Shown here: one piece after another, positions 24,659 through 33,923 of the stretch
Position numbering within the stretch: position 1 is the stretch's first letter
How the letters are laid out: each line of letters begins with the position of its first letter
Source of the DNA: Gammaproteobacteria bacterium
GTDB taxonomy: Bacteria; Pseudomonadota; Gammaproteobacteria; Xanthomonadales; Marinicellaceae
Length of the DNA stretch: 64,000 nt
Reading direction: 5' to 3'
Assembly: GCA_041395445.1 (NCBI GenBank)
Contig: JAWLAO010000003.1
Location: 248,001 to 312,000, forward strand
Notes under the pieces: generated by a model
The model's input: the letters and a program-made list of their open reading frames with translations, nothing else
Told to the model about the DNA's origin: nothing
The model's database searches: none
Translations under genes and position numbers: made by a program

Positions 24659-25282
24659 ATGAGCGGAAATCTGACAGGAACATTATTTATCGTCTCAGCA
24701 CCATCAGGAACCGGAAAAACCAGTTTGGTGAATGCTTTGGTTCGGGATACAAATCATTTGAAGTTATCAATTTCCTCAACAACCCGAGCTCCGAGACCTC
24801 GTGAAATTGATGGTTATCATTATCACTTTATTGACGAAAGTAAATTCAAACAAAAAATCACAGCCGGAGACTTTCTTGAATATGCCGAGGTGTTTGGGAA
24901 TTTCTACGGAACTTCACAAGAGTCCGTCGACAAAATGCTGAACGAAGGTCACGATGTGGTTTTGGAAATTGACTGGCAAGGTGCGGAGCAAATCAAAAAA
25001 CGCCGACCTGATGCCATCAGCATTTTTATTTTGCCGCCAAGCATTGATGCATTAAAGGAACGTCTGGAGAACAGAGCTCAAGACTCCAAAGAAGTGATTG
25101 ATGCCAGAATGAAAAAAGCCATCAATGAAATCTCACATTATCATGAAGCCGATTATTTGGTCATCAATGATGATTTTGAAGATGCTTTAAAGTGTTTAAA
25201 AACGATTGTGCGAGCCCACCGACTGGAAACAGCGAAACAAGCCGTCATCAATAAAAACATCATTAAAAAATTACTGAAATAA
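24659..25282 (+). CDS. gmk: Guanylate kinase
   Basis: Phosphorylates GMP to GDP with ATP in nucleotide metabolism. The P-loop SAPSGTGKTSL is near 13-23, followed by the GMP-binding segment STTRAPRPREIDGYHYHF and the lid FLEYAEVFGNFYGTS. At 207 residues it is typical. It is co-directional with yicC upstream and the M17 peptidase downstream (10 bases). Confidence 0.96.
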   Translation: MSGNLTGTLFIVSAPSGTGKTSLVNALVRDTNHLKLSISSTTRAPRPREIDGYHYHFIDESKFKQKITAGDFLEYAEVFGNFYGTSQESVDKMLNEGHDVVLEIDWQGAEQIKKRRPDAISIFILPPSIDALKERLENRAQDSKEVIDARMKKAINEISHYHEADYLVINDDFEDALKCLKTIVRAHRLETAKQAVINKNIIKKLLK

Positions 25283-25292
25283 CAGAAAAATT

Positions 25293-26675
25293 ATGACAAT
25301 TCTAAATATTGTAGAAAAATCAAATACCACTCCAATTGCAATAGTAGCCGTTGAAAAAAATCAATTTCAAAACTGGGTGAATGAACAGGATGAAGCCACT
25401 AAAAACATAATTGCTTTATATGATTTTGGTAATGTAGTAGGCAGTTCACTGTGTTTACTGGATTCAAAAGGAAAGTTGAAAAAAGTTGTTTGTTTAATTT
25501 CTGAAAATAACGACTTCCATGACTTTGCCAAATTACCGGGTGATTTACCTGCCGGTGATTATTTTCTGCAATCTGAAGATGAAAAATTGATTCACTCATG
25601 TGTTGTTGGCTGGGGTTTTGGTTGTTATTTTTTTGACAAATATAAATCTTCGGATCAGCCTAAATCTCAATTAGTTGTCAAAGGGCTTGCTACTAAATAT
25701 CAAAAGGCACTGGAAACGGTTCAATCGACCTATCTGGTCAGAGATTTAATAAATACACCTGCTGATGACATGGGGCCAATAGAACTTTCGGAGGTCACCA
25801 GACAAATTGCCGAACAACACAATGCAAAATTCTCTGAAATTGTTGGAGAAGACCTTCTCAAACAAAACTTTCCGGCGGTGCATTTAATTGGCAGAGCTTC
25901 ATTTAAAGAGCCCAGAGTTTTGACTATGGATTGGGGTAAAGATGGCGATCCATTTGTTTGTCTAGTTGGTAAAGGTGTTTGTTTTGATACCGGTGGTAAC
26001 AATGTCAAACCGGCTTCAAGTATGCGGAATATGAAAAAAGACATGGGTGGAGCGGCTCATGTTTTGGGCTTGGCTCAACTGATTATGCGTTTAAATTTAC
26101 CGCTTAAAATTAAAGTTGTCATTTCGGCTGTTGAAAACGCCATTGCAGGCAACGCTCATCGTCAAGGGGATATTGTTAAAACACGCAAAGGTTTAACCGT
26201 TGAAATTGGACATACTGATGCCGAAGGCCGAATGATTTTATCGGATGCTTTGACTTATGCCAGTGAATTCAACCCAAACTTGATTGTTGATTTTGCCACA
26301 TTGACAGGAGCTGCCAGAGTGGCTTTGGGTGCGGATTTACCGCCGGTTTTTAGTAATGAAAGTGATTGCAATGTAGAAATCATGAATTGCTCAAACGAAG
26401 TCTTTGATCCGCTATGGCCAATGCCACTTTATCAACCTTATAAGAGCCAGATTACTCCCGATATTGCAGACTTAACCAACTCAGGTTCTGTTCCAATGGG
26501 TGGTTGTATTACTGCAGCCTTGTTCCTGCAAGAATTTGTTGGTGAAAATATTCCTTGGGTTCATATTGACACATTTGGCTGGTCAAATGGTCGTGTTGGG
26601 CATCCCAAAGGTGGAGAAGCATTGGGCATGATGGCAATGTTTAACTGGATTTGCAAAAGATATGGAGTTGAGTAA
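25293..26675 (+). CDS. M17-family leucyl aminopeptidase-like protein
   Basis: Two-metal aminopeptidase of 460 residues. The catalytic half shows KGVCFDTGGNNVKPASSM (Asp232, Lys239), MKKDMGGAAHVLG and the signature segment at 307-314. That segment reads HTDAEGRM, with His where the family signature has Asn (NTDAEGRL). Metal-ligand Asp and Glu are kept, so activity is likely. It resembles the shorter PepA-like proteins of Proteobacteria that remove N-terminal residues in peptide turnover. Its stop overlaps the start of the HerA-like gene by one base. Confidence 0.88.
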   Translation: MTILNIVEKSNTTPIAIVAVEKNQFQNWVNEQDEATKNIIALYDFGNVVGSSLCLLDSKGKLKKVVCLISENNDFHDFAKLPGDLPAGDYFLQSEDEKLIHSCVVGWGFGCYFFDKYKSSDQPKSQLVVKGLATKYQKALETVQSTYLVRDLINTPADDMGPIELSEVTRQIAEQHNAKFSEIVGEDLLKQNFPAVHLIGRASFKEPRVLTMDWGKDGDPFVCLVGKGVCFDTGGNNVKPASSMRNMKKDMGGAAHVLGLAQLIMRLNLPLKIKVVISAVENAIAGNAHRQGDIVKTRKGLTVEIGHTDAEGRMILSDALTYASEFNPNLIVDFATLTGAARVALGADLPPVFSNESDCNVEIMNCSNEVFDPLWPMPLYQPYKSQITPDIADLTNSGSVPMGGCITAALFLQEFVGENIPWVHIDTFGWSNGRVGHPKGGEALGMMAMFNWICKRYGVE

Positions 26676-28144
26676 TGGCAAGTGATTTTGAAACCGTCAA
26701 ACTGCATTTTGGAAAAGGTGAACGCCCGGCAGAAATTTTAGGACATTTTGCCAACAGACACGGACTTATTACCGGAGCAACCGGTACCGGGAAAACGGTA
26801 ACCGTTCAGGTTTTAGCCGAGAACTTCTCAAGATTGGGTGTTCCAGTGTTTGTTACGGATGTTAAAGGAGATGTTTCGGGGTTATCACAAGCGGGAAAAG
26901 AAAAAGAGAAATTAATCGCCAGAGCCGAGAAACTAGGTGTTAAAGATTATAAGTTTGAAGGCTCTTCGACCGTTTTCTGGGATATTTACCGAAAATATGG
27001 CCATCCTGTCAGAACTACACTTATGGAATTAGGTCCGATGTTATTGGGACGTTTTCTGGAATTATCGGATGTTCAAGAAGGCGTGCTTAATGTCGGATTT
27101 AAAATGGCACAAGATGAAAAGCTCGCTTTGCTCGATTTAAAGGATTTGCAACAGCTTTTGTCCTATATGGGCGATAATTATCAGGACGTTTCCAACAAAT
27201 ACGGACGTGTTACCAGTTCATCCATTGGAGCGATTCAACGTCGCTTGTTGAAGTTGGAACAACAAGGTGCGGAAATGCTCCTTGGCGAACCTGCCATTGA
27301 ATTATCCGACTTGATGAAGCAAGATTTGTCAGGAAACGGCATCATCAGCATTATGGACTCCAGAGATCTCATCCAGAATCCACAAATGTATGCCACATTT
27401 ATGCTTTGGCTGATGACAGAATTGTTTGAATCTTTGCCTGAAGTTGGCGATCAACCATTGCCGAAGTTGATATTGTTCTTTGATGAAGCCCATTTAATTT
27501 TTAATGATGCCCCAAAAGCGTTATTGCAAAAAATTGAGCAAGTTGCAAGATTGGTTCGCTCTAAAGGTGTGGGAATCTATTTTTGCACGCAATCCCCAGG
27601 TGATGTTCCTGAAACAATTCTCGGACAATTGGCAAATAAAGTACAACACGCCCTTCGATCCTATACTCCCAAAGACCAAAAAGTGATTCGGGCAGCAGCC
27701 GAAAGCTTCAGACCGAACCCCAAGTTTGATACCGAAGAAGCAATTACACAGCTCGGAGTTGGTGAGGCTTTAGTTTCAACTTTGGACGAAAACGGAGCTC
27801 CTTCGGTTGTTGATTGGGTTAAAATTTCTCCTCCTCGTTGTCGGATGGGACCTGCAAATGATGAAGAAAGGAAAACGGTGATGTCACGATCTCCAATAGG
27901 AGATAAATACGACGATGATATGGATAAAGATTCTGCATTTGAGAAATTGCAAAAACGCCAGGAACAAATCGAAAAGCAGAAGAAAGAAGCCGAAGAAGCA
28001 CTTGAAAGAGAAAAAGCAGATCAAAAGCGGGTCAGGGGTCGCAGAGGTGATACTTTCATTGAAGCTGCCGGAAAAACGGTTGTCAGAAGATTTGGCACTA
28101 AAATCGTTAATGCTTTGTGGAAAAGTTTTTTTGGGAAAAGGTAG
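26675..28144 (+). CDS. HerA-like ATPase (DUF853, YjgR type)
   Basis: FtsK/HerA-superfamily ATPase of 489 residues. Walker A GATGTGKT is at 34-41, and Walker B is in LILFFDEAHLIF near 266-277. Later segments include FCTQSPGDVPETILGQLANKVQHALR, typical of DUF853. The last 90 residues include a strongly charged coiled coil (FEKLQKRQEQIEKQKKEAEE) and a basic tail. The family resembles DNA-pumping HerA, but its role in Proteobacteria is not well defined. It is coupled to the M17 gene through a TAATG overlap. Confidence 0.88.
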   Translation: MASDFETVKLHFGKGERPAEILGHFANRHGLITGATGTGKTVTVQVLAENFSRLGVPVFVTDVKGDVSGLSQAGKEKEKLIARAEKLGVKDYKFEGSSTVFWDIYRKYGHPVRTTLMELGPMLLGRFLELSDVQEGVLNVGFKMAQDEKLALLDLKDLQQLLSYMGDNYQDVSNKYGRVTSSSIGAIQRRLLKLEQQGAEMLLGEPAIELSDLMKQDLSGNGIISIMDSRDLIQNPQMYATFMLWLMTELFESLPEVGDQPLPKLILFFDEAHLIFNDAPKALLQKIEQVARLVRSKGVGIYFCTQSPGDVPETILGQLANKVQHALRSYTPKDQKVIRAAAESFRPNPKFDTEEAITQLGVGEALVSTLDENGAPSVVDWVKISPPRCRMGPANDEERKTVMSRSPIGDKYDDDMDKDSAFEKLQKRQEQIEKQKKEAEEALEREKADQKRVRGRRGDTFIEAAGKTVVRRFGTKIVNALWKSFFGKR

Positions 28145-28247
28145 AGTGTTACAATAGTAAACAAATGTTACAAATGAGTGGTGCTTTGCAAAAATAAGTT
28201 GTTAACTATGGTAAAATTCGCTTAAGTATAACTATAAAAATATGACT

Positions 28248-28484
28248 ATGGCAAAAGGGACATCACTTCAAGATCCATTTCTGAACGCACTGAGAAAGGA
28301 AAGAGTCTCGGTTTCTATATTTTTACTGAATGGTATTAAACTGCAAGGTGTGGTTGAGTCATTTGATCAGTTTGTAATTGTTCTCAACAACAACAATACC
28401 AATCAAATGGTTTATAAGCATGCCATCTCGACAATTGTTCCGGCAAAGTTAATTGATACGCATAAATTCGAAAATAACAGCTAA
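28248..28484 (+). CDS. hfq: RNA chaperone Hfq
   Basis: Hexameric Sm-like protein that helps small RNAs pair with mRNAs. It starts MAKGTSLQDPFLNALRKERV, matching the family, so I use ATG 28248 rather than 28242. The Sm2 motif YKHAIS is present. Between FVI and QMVYKH there are eight residues instead of E. coli's seven, including a run of four Asn encoded by an AAC repeat. The C-terminal tail is short (78 residues in all). It heads the hfq-hflX-hflK-hflC-purA block; miaA, often upstream, is absent here. Confidence 0.95.
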   Translation: MAKGTSLQDPFLNALRKERVSVSIFLLNGIKLQGVVESFDQFVIVLNNNNTNQMVYKHAISTIVPAKLIDTHKFENNS

Positions 28485-28531
28485 TTTTCTGAGATTTTCC
28501 TTCGGTACTTCAAATTAAAACACACTTTAGT

Positions 28532-28551
28532 TCGTATCGTTTATAATACGA
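28532..28551 (+). promoter_or_regulatory. Candidate -10 box inside a dyad before hflX
   Basis: TATAAT at 28542-28547 overlaps one arm of an inverted repeat TCGTAT-N8-ATACGA (28532-28551). The -35 match is poor. It could be an internal promoter for hflX-hflK-hflC with an operator over the -10 box. Support is weak. Confidence 0.3.
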
Positions 28552-28575
28552 CTTTGTTTAATCGTACCAATTAAT

Positions 28576-29865
28576 TTGTTAGATCAGGAACGCAAAAAAA
28601 AGGGTCAACTCGCAATTCTCGTTTGTCCAAATTCGGGAAGTGGGCATGCTGAAAAAGTGACAGAATTTTCTGAACTGGCCTTGTCAGCAGGTGCAGTTGT
28701 TCTCGATGTTTTAAGCCCATCAAGAAAAATCCCTGAACCGAAGTTTTTCATTGGTACTGGAAATGCTGAGAAAGTCGCTCAAGAAGTTTCAGAAAAGGGT
28801 GCAGATTTGGTTTTGGTTGATGTTGCACTCAGCCCTATTCAGGAAAGAAATCTGGAATCTCTTTGTAAATGCAGAGTGCTTGACAGAACCACACTCATTC
28901 TTGATATTTTTGCACAAAGAGCGCGTTCGTATGAAGGCATGTTACAGGTCGAATTGGCACAACTTCGTCACCTTTCCACACGCTTGGTTCGGGGTTGGAC
29001 TCACCTTGAAAGGCAAAAGGGTGGAATCGGTATGCGTGGTCCGGGTGAAACTCAATTGGAAACCGACCGCAGGCTTTTAGCTGTTAGGGTGAAAAAGTTA
29101 AAAAGCAAACTCGATAAAGTTATCAAACAGAGAAATCAAGGACGAAGTGGCCGTAAACAAAGCGGAACCAAAATGATTGCTTTTGTCGGTTACACCAACG
29201 CCGGAAAATCAACCTTGTTCAACCGTATGACGGAGTCCAAAGTCTATGCGGCTGACCAACTCTTTGCAACACTAGACCCGACAGTTAGAAAACTTCCGGG
29301 TATTCAGGGAACGGAAGTAGTCGCAAGCGATACCGTTGGTTTTGTGCGTGATTTACCACATGATTTGGTTGCAGCATTTCAGGCGACCTTGCAAGAAGCT
29401 GTAGAAGCAGACTTGCTCATACATGTTATCGATTGCAATAATCCTGAGATGGACGAACATATTTTAGAAGTCAAATCGGTTCTAGAACAAATAGGTGTAG
29501 ATGAAATTCCGGTCGTTGAAGTTTTTAACAAAATAGACCTCAATCATCTCGATCCAAAAGTGATAAAGGATGAAAATGGTCTGGTGGAACAATGCTGGCT
29601 ATCCGCTCAAACAGGAAGTGGTGTAGAAATGTTGTTAAAAGCTATTGAAGAACGCTTTAATCGTACCCATTTAGTGAAAGATATTTTGTTGCCTGGTCAA
29701 TTTGGGAAGCTGCGTGCTTTGTTTTATCAATTGGGAGCTGTTCGGAATGAAGTTTTTAATGAAGACAATAGTTGGTCATTAAAAGTCGAACTTTCTCCCG
29801 AAAAATGGCAACAATTGGCAGCAAGAGATGATGAATGTGGTAAATTTCTTCATACAGTTTTATAA
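28576..29865 (+). CDS. hflX: Ribosome-splitting GTPase HflX
   Basis: GTPase that splits stalled ribosomes under stress. The N-terminal nucleotide-binding domain includes DVLSPSRKIPEPKFFIGTG, and the middle carries GGIGMRGPGETQLETDRR, the HflX hallmark. The G domain has G1 VGYTNAGKST, G3 DTVGF and G4 NKID. The frame opens with TTG at 28576; no ATG lies close enough in frame to keep the N-terminal domain, so TTG is the likely start. The 429-residue length is normal. Confidence 0.95.
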   Translation: MLDQERKKKGQLAILVCPNSGSGHAEKVTEFSELALSAGAVVLDVLSPSRKIPEPKFFIGTGNAEKVAQEVSEKGADLVLVDVALSPIQERNLESLCKCRVLDRTTLILDIFAQRARSYEGMLQVELAQLRHLSTRLVRGWTHLERQKGGIGMRGPGETQLETDRRLLAVRVKKLKSKLDKVIKQRNQGRSGRKQSGTKMIAFVGYTNAGKSTLFNRMTESKVYAADQLFATLDPTVRKLPGIQGTEVVASDTVGFVRDLPHDLVAAFQATLQEAVEADLLIHVIDCNNPEMDEHILEVKSVLEQIGVDEIPVVEVFNKIDLNHLDPKVIKDENGLVEQCWLSAQTGSGVEMLLKAIEERFNRTHLVKDILLPGQFGKLRALFYQLGAVRNEVFNEDNSWSLKVELSPEKWQQLAARDDECGKFLHTVL

Positions 29866-29894
29866 ATTTAAAAGTTCAAAACTCGGAGTACAAT

Positions 29895-31064
29895 ATGGCC
29901 TGGAATGAACCCGGCGGAAATAAAGACGATGATAAAAAAAAGGGCAATGACCCTTGGGGCTCAGGAGGGAAAAAACCACCTGATTTAGAACAAAGTATTT
30001 CTAATTTTTTTAATAAATTGAAATCAATTTTTGGTGGTGGAAGCTCTTCATCAACACCAAATAGTTCCTCCTCTTTCCCTGTCTTCTTTGTTTTACTACT
30101 TGTTGCAATCTATGTTGGCTGGACATCAGCATATAAAATCGGACCTTCAGAACGCGGTGTTGTACTGACATTCGGGAAATATGCTAAAACAATGGAGCCG
30201 GGATTAAATTTCACTTGGCCAAAACCAATATCGGAAGTTTACAAGGTAGATATCAACCAATTATATTCAGTCAGCGAGAGTGGAGAAATGCTGACCGAAG
30301 ATAAAAACCTGGTGTTTTTAGAGTTTGATATTCAATATCGCATTAGAGAAAGCAACATCTATGACTATCTGTTTTTGTTAGAAAATCCCACAGCAACTGT
30401 CAAACATGCTGCTGAAAGTGCTGTGAGACAAGTTGTCGGCACAAACACAATGAGCCATCTTTTAAATGAAAATCGTGAAGTGGCAATCAATAATATTGTC
30501 AATGAGTTGCAATTAATGCTGGATCAATACTATTCAGGTGTTCAAGTTACAAATTTCAACTTTAAAGAGGTTCATCCGCCGGCACAAGTTAAAGAAGCTT
30601 TTGACGATGTGGTAAAAGCTAGAGAAGATGCAAAAACCTATATCAATGAAGCCAACGAGTATGCCAGACAAAAGATTCCCTTGGCAGAAGGTAGTGCGTT
30701 AAAAATTGTTCAGGAAGCAGAAGCTTACAAGCTGGCAACTATCGCGAAAGCAGAAGGTGAGTCTGAACAATTCGACTTGGTGCGTTCACAGTATGAGCTT
30801 GCACCCGAAGTCACAAAGGAAAGGTTGTATTTAGATACCATGGAAAAAGTTTTGAGCAATACATCAAAAGTAATTATTGATTCTGAAAATAGCAATAACA
30901 TGATGTATTTGCCGCTCGATCAAATGATGAAAACCAACAATTCAAATTCATCAGAGAAGATTTATTTAAGCCCCTCTCAAGTTACCGGCTCATCCAATCA
31001 AAATGAGTCCAGCTATGAAAGAAGCCAATCAACCTCAACTCGCACCGGTAGAACAGGGAGATAA
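29895..31064 (+). CDS. hflK: FtsH modulator HflK (SPFH/band 7)
   Basis: Membrane-anchored SPFH protein that with HflC forms a cage around FtsH. The start MAWNEPGGNKDDDKKKGNDP is the usual Gly/Asp/Lys-rich cytosolic head. One membrane helix lies at about 57-75, followed by the band-7 domain (SERGVVLTFGKY onward) and a helical region with REDAKTYINEANEYA. The C-terminus is a Ser/Asn-rich tail. Length is 389 residues. It is followed directly by hflC with no gap. Confidence 0.95.
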   Translation: MAWNEPGGNKDDDKKKGNDPWGSGGKKPPDLEQSISNFFNKLKSIFGGGSSSSTPNSSSSFPVFFVLLLVAIYVGWTSAYKIGPSERGVVLTFGKYAKTMEPGLNFTWPKPISEVYKVDINQLYSVSESGEMLTEDKNLVFLEFDIQYRIRESNIYDYLFLLENPTATVKHAAESAVRQVVGTNTMSHLLNENREVAINNIVNELQLMLDQYYSGVQVTNFNFKEVHPPAQVKEAFDDVVKAREDAKTYINEANEYARQKIPLAEGSALKIVQEAEAYKLATIAKAEGESEQFDLVRSQYELAPEVTKERLYLDTMEKVLSNTSKVIIDSENSNNMMYLPLDQMMKTNNSNSSEKIYLSPSQVTGSSNQNESSYERSQSTSTRTGRTGR

Positions 31065-31928
31065 ATGATGGGAAATAAATTAACAGCATTATTAATTTTA
31101 ATCTTACTTTCAGTCATTGTTCTGGCGACATTTACTTTTACAGTGAATGAAAAGGAGCTGGCAATCAAGTTAAAGATTGGTAAAGTTGAAAAGTACGACT
31201 ATAAACCGGGATTGCATTGGAGAATTCCGGGAGTTCATGAAATTAAAAAGTTCGACTCAAGAATTCAAACATTGGATAATAAACCAACCTCTATTTTAAA
31301 TACTGACAATGAGTATTTAAAAGTGGACTACTTTGTGAAGTGGAAAATCAAAAATGTTGTGGATTATTACACGACTTTTTCCGGTTTGAGGTCTGCGGCG
31401 GAGAGACGTTTAAGTGATGTGATAAAGAATGCATTGTTGGAAGAGTTTTCACACCGTACATTGCAACAAGTGATTGCAACTCAGAGGGTTGAAATTATGG
31501 AATCGCTTGCGAAAAAAGCCAAACCAATAGCTGAGAACTTCGGAATAGAAGTTGTTGATGTCCGCATCAAAAGAATTAACTTGAGTGATGCCGTCAGTGA
31601 ATCTGTTTTCAATCGTATGCGTTCAGAAAGAGCGGCTGAAGCGGCTGAACATCGTTCCAACGGACAAAAAGAAGCAGTGAATATTCGAGCCGAAACCGAC
31701 AAAAATGTTCGAGTTTTGGTGGCAAATGCCAATAAAGAAGCTGCAAAACTTCGTGGTGAGGGCGATGCAGAAGCAACTCGGGTTTATGCGAGTGCTTACA
31801 ATAAAAATCAAGAGTTATATTCTTTTTTGAGAAGCCTTGAAGCGTACAAAAACAGCTTTACAGAATCCGGTAGTATGATGCTTTTGGATGCAAAATCTGA
31901 ATTTTTCAAGCACTTTAATAACAAATAA
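31065..31928 (+). CDS. hflC: FtsH modulator HflC (SPFH/band 7)
   Basis: Partner of HflK, 287 residues. It has an N-terminal membrane helix (ALLILILLSVIVLATFTFTV), an SPFH domain beginning NEKELAIKLKIGKV and the family segment VVDVRIKRINLSDAVSESVFNRM, then an Ala/Glu-rich helix. The start is ATG 31065 or 31068; GGGAG upstream fits both. It is directly downstream of hflK and 20 bases before purA. Confidence 0.95.
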   Translation: MMGNKLTALLILILLSVIVLATFTFTVNEKELAIKLKIGKVEKYDYKPGLHWRIPGVHEIKKFDSRIQTLDNKPTSILNTDNEYLKVDYFVKWKIKNVVDYYTTFSGLRSAAERRLSDVIKNALLEEFSHRTLQQVIATQRVEIMESLAKKAKPIAENFGIEVVDVRIKRINLSDAVSESVFNRMRSERAAEAAEHRSNGQKEAVNIRAETDKNVRVLVANANKEAAKLRGEGDAEATRVYASAYNKNQELYSFLRSLEAYKNSFTESGSMMLLDAKSEFFKHFNNK

Positions 31929-31948
31929 TTGATATAAAATCGAGACGT

Positions 31949-33244
31949 ATGAAAAAAAATACAGTTGTTCTGGGGACGCAATGGGGAGATGAAGGCAAAG
32001 GTAAGATTGTTGATTTGCTGACTGATAATGCCGATGCTGTGGTTCGTTTTCAAGGTGGTCATAACGCAGGCCATACTTTGATTATTAATGGGCAGAAGAC
32101 AGTTTTACATCTTGTTCCATCGGGAATCCTCCGAGAAGGAGTGGCTTGTTACATTGGCAATGGTGTTGTTGTTGAGCCTGAGGCTTTGATTACAGAGATT
32201 AAGGAGCTTGAAAAAGCCGGTGTCGATGTTCGTTCTCGCTTGCGAATCTCAAGTGCAGCACCAATCATTATGCCTTATCATATATTGCTTGATCAATTGC
32301 GTGAAAAGGCCAAAGGTGGAAATGCGATAGGAACAACAGGACGTGGAATCGGTCCTGCCTATGAAGATAAAGTGGCAAGGAGAGGAGTTCGTTTCGGAGA
32401 CTTATTGGATGCAAAACTGCTTCACGAAAAACTCACAGAAACACTGGAATACCATAACTTTGTTATCGAAAATTACTTCAAACATCAACCCTTGAATTTT
32501 GATAAAGTTTATCAGCAAGCATTAAGTTTTGGTGAACAACTCAAGGAAATGAATGCTGATGTTACTGCTGAACTTCATGAGATGCAGCAACAAGGAAAAT
32601 CAGTTTTACTTGAAGGAGCTCAAGGCTCTTTGCTCGACATCGATCATGGAACTTACCCTTTTGTGACTTCTTCAAATACCACAGCCGGTGCTGCATCAAC
32701 CGGAACCGGTTTAGGAGTGACAGATATCAGCTATGTACTGGGAATCACTAAAGCCTATACCACGCGTGTGGGTTCAGGTCCGTTTCCGACAGAATTGTTT
32801 GATGACGATGGCAAAATGTTGGCTAAAAACGGTGTCGAGTTCGGTGCAACAACCGGTCGTCCTCGTCGTTGTGGCTGGCTTGACTTGGTTGCTTTAAAAC
32901 GAGCTGTTCAAATGAATGGCGTGACCGGAATTTGTGTGACCAAACTCGATGTTCTTGATACTTTTTCTGAAATCAAGGTCTGTACCGCTTATGAAGTAGA
33001 TGGAAAACACCAACAAAGTTTTCCGGATAGTGCCGAGAGTTGGGGAAAAATCAAGCCGGTCTATGAAACTTTGAGTGGCTGGAAATCAATAACTAAAGGA
33101 ATCACAGAGTTCAACGATTTACCATCACAGGCAATCGCTTTAATTGATAAAATTGCTGATTATACGGATACCCCGGTGCATATTATTTCTACCGGTCCTG
33201 ACAGGGATGAAAATATAATAATCAAAAACCCTCTTTTAGGATAA
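31949..33244 (+). CDS. purA: Adenylosuccinate synthetase
   Basis: Makes adenylosuccinate from IMP, aspartate and GTP in AMP synthesis. It begins with the GTP-binding segment VVLGTQWGDEGKGKIVD and continues with FQGGHNAGHTL and GTTGRGIGPAYEDK, then TTGRPRRCGWLD near the end of the catalytic core. Length of 431 residues is normal. Linkage to hflKC is standard in Gammaproteobacteria. Confidence 0.97.
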   Translation: MKKNTVVLGTQWGDEGKGKIVDLLTDNADAVVRFQGGHNAGHTLIINGQKTVLHLVPSGILREGVACYIGNGVVVEPEALITEIKELEKAGVDVRSRLRISSAAPIIMPYHILLDQLREKAKGGNAIGTTGRGIGPAYEDKVARRGVRFGDLLDAKLLHEKLTETLEYHNFVIENYFKHQPLNFDKVYQQALSFGEQLKEMNADVTAELHEMQQQGKSVLLEGAQGSLLDIDHGTYPFVTSSNTTAGAASTGTGLGVTDISYVLGITKAYTTRVGSGPFPTELFDDDGKMLAKNGVEFGATTGRPRRCGWLDLVALKRAVQMNGVTGICVTKLDVLDTFSEIKVCTAYEVDGKHQQSFPDSAESWGKIKPVYETLSGWKSITKGITEFNDLPSQAIALIDKIADYTDTPVHIISTGPDRDENIIIKNPLLG

Positions 33245-33247
33245 GGT

Positions 33248-33832
33248 ATGACAAAAACTATAGTTACATTTTTATTATTAAACATTTTCGTACCTGTTGC
33301 TCAAGCACAATGGCAACTGGATGTTTTGGAATCAGAACTAAACTTTGTTTCTATAAAAAAATCATCTATGGCTGAGGTGCATCATTTCAAAAAACTCACC
33401 GGAGGTATTGATACTAAAGGATATGTTGCCATTAATGTTGATTTAAACAGTATTGAAACGAATATTCCAATAAGAAATGAACGTATGCAAAGCATGCTTT
33501 TTGAAACCAATGAATTTCCTGTTGCAAAAATTTCATCAATAACTGATGTTTTATTTGTCAATGATACTCCTGATTCAACTATTGTTAAAAAGCAGGTTGA
33601 GTTCAATTTGAACTTGCATGGAATAAATAAGAAAATTTCCACGGAAGTTCTTGTTACAAAAGTGAGTAAAAATAAATTTACAGTTCATAGTTTAAGACCA
33701 ATTATAATCAATTCAGTTGATTATAATTTGTCTGAGGGCATTACCAAATTACAAGAAGCTGCAAAACTGCCATCAATTGCAACTTCAGTCCCTGTTAATT
33801 TCACTTTGGTTTTTAGTAAAAGGTTTGAATAA
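33248..33832 (+). CDS. YceI-family periplasmic lipid-binding protein
   Basis: A 194-residue protein with a cleavable signal peptide ending AQA (after residue 20). The mature part has the YceI pattern: a lipocalin-like beta-barrel with WQLDVLESELNFVSIKK, the middle segment NERMQSMLFETNEFPVAKIS, and FNLNLHGINKKISTEV. Family members bind polyisoprenoids in the periplasm. It follows purA by three bases and is probably co-transcribed, which is unusual but has no clear functional meaning. Confidence 0.88.
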   Translation: MTKTIVTFLLLNIFVPVAQAQWQLDVLESELNFVSIKKSSMAEVHHFKKLTGGIDTKGYVAINVDLNSIETNIPIRNERMQSMLFETNEFPVAKISSITDVLFVNDTPDSTIVKKQVEFNLNLHGINKKISTEVLVTKVSKNKFTVHSLRPIIINSVDYNLSEGITKLQEAAKLPSIATSVPVNFTLVFSKRFE

Positions 33833-33923
33833 ATTTCAGAGATTCTTTTCTCAGAAAAAATTTAACAGAAAATACATCTGGTTTTCGATGAACCTTAACT
33901 ATTAAACATCGAATAGCTTAAAC

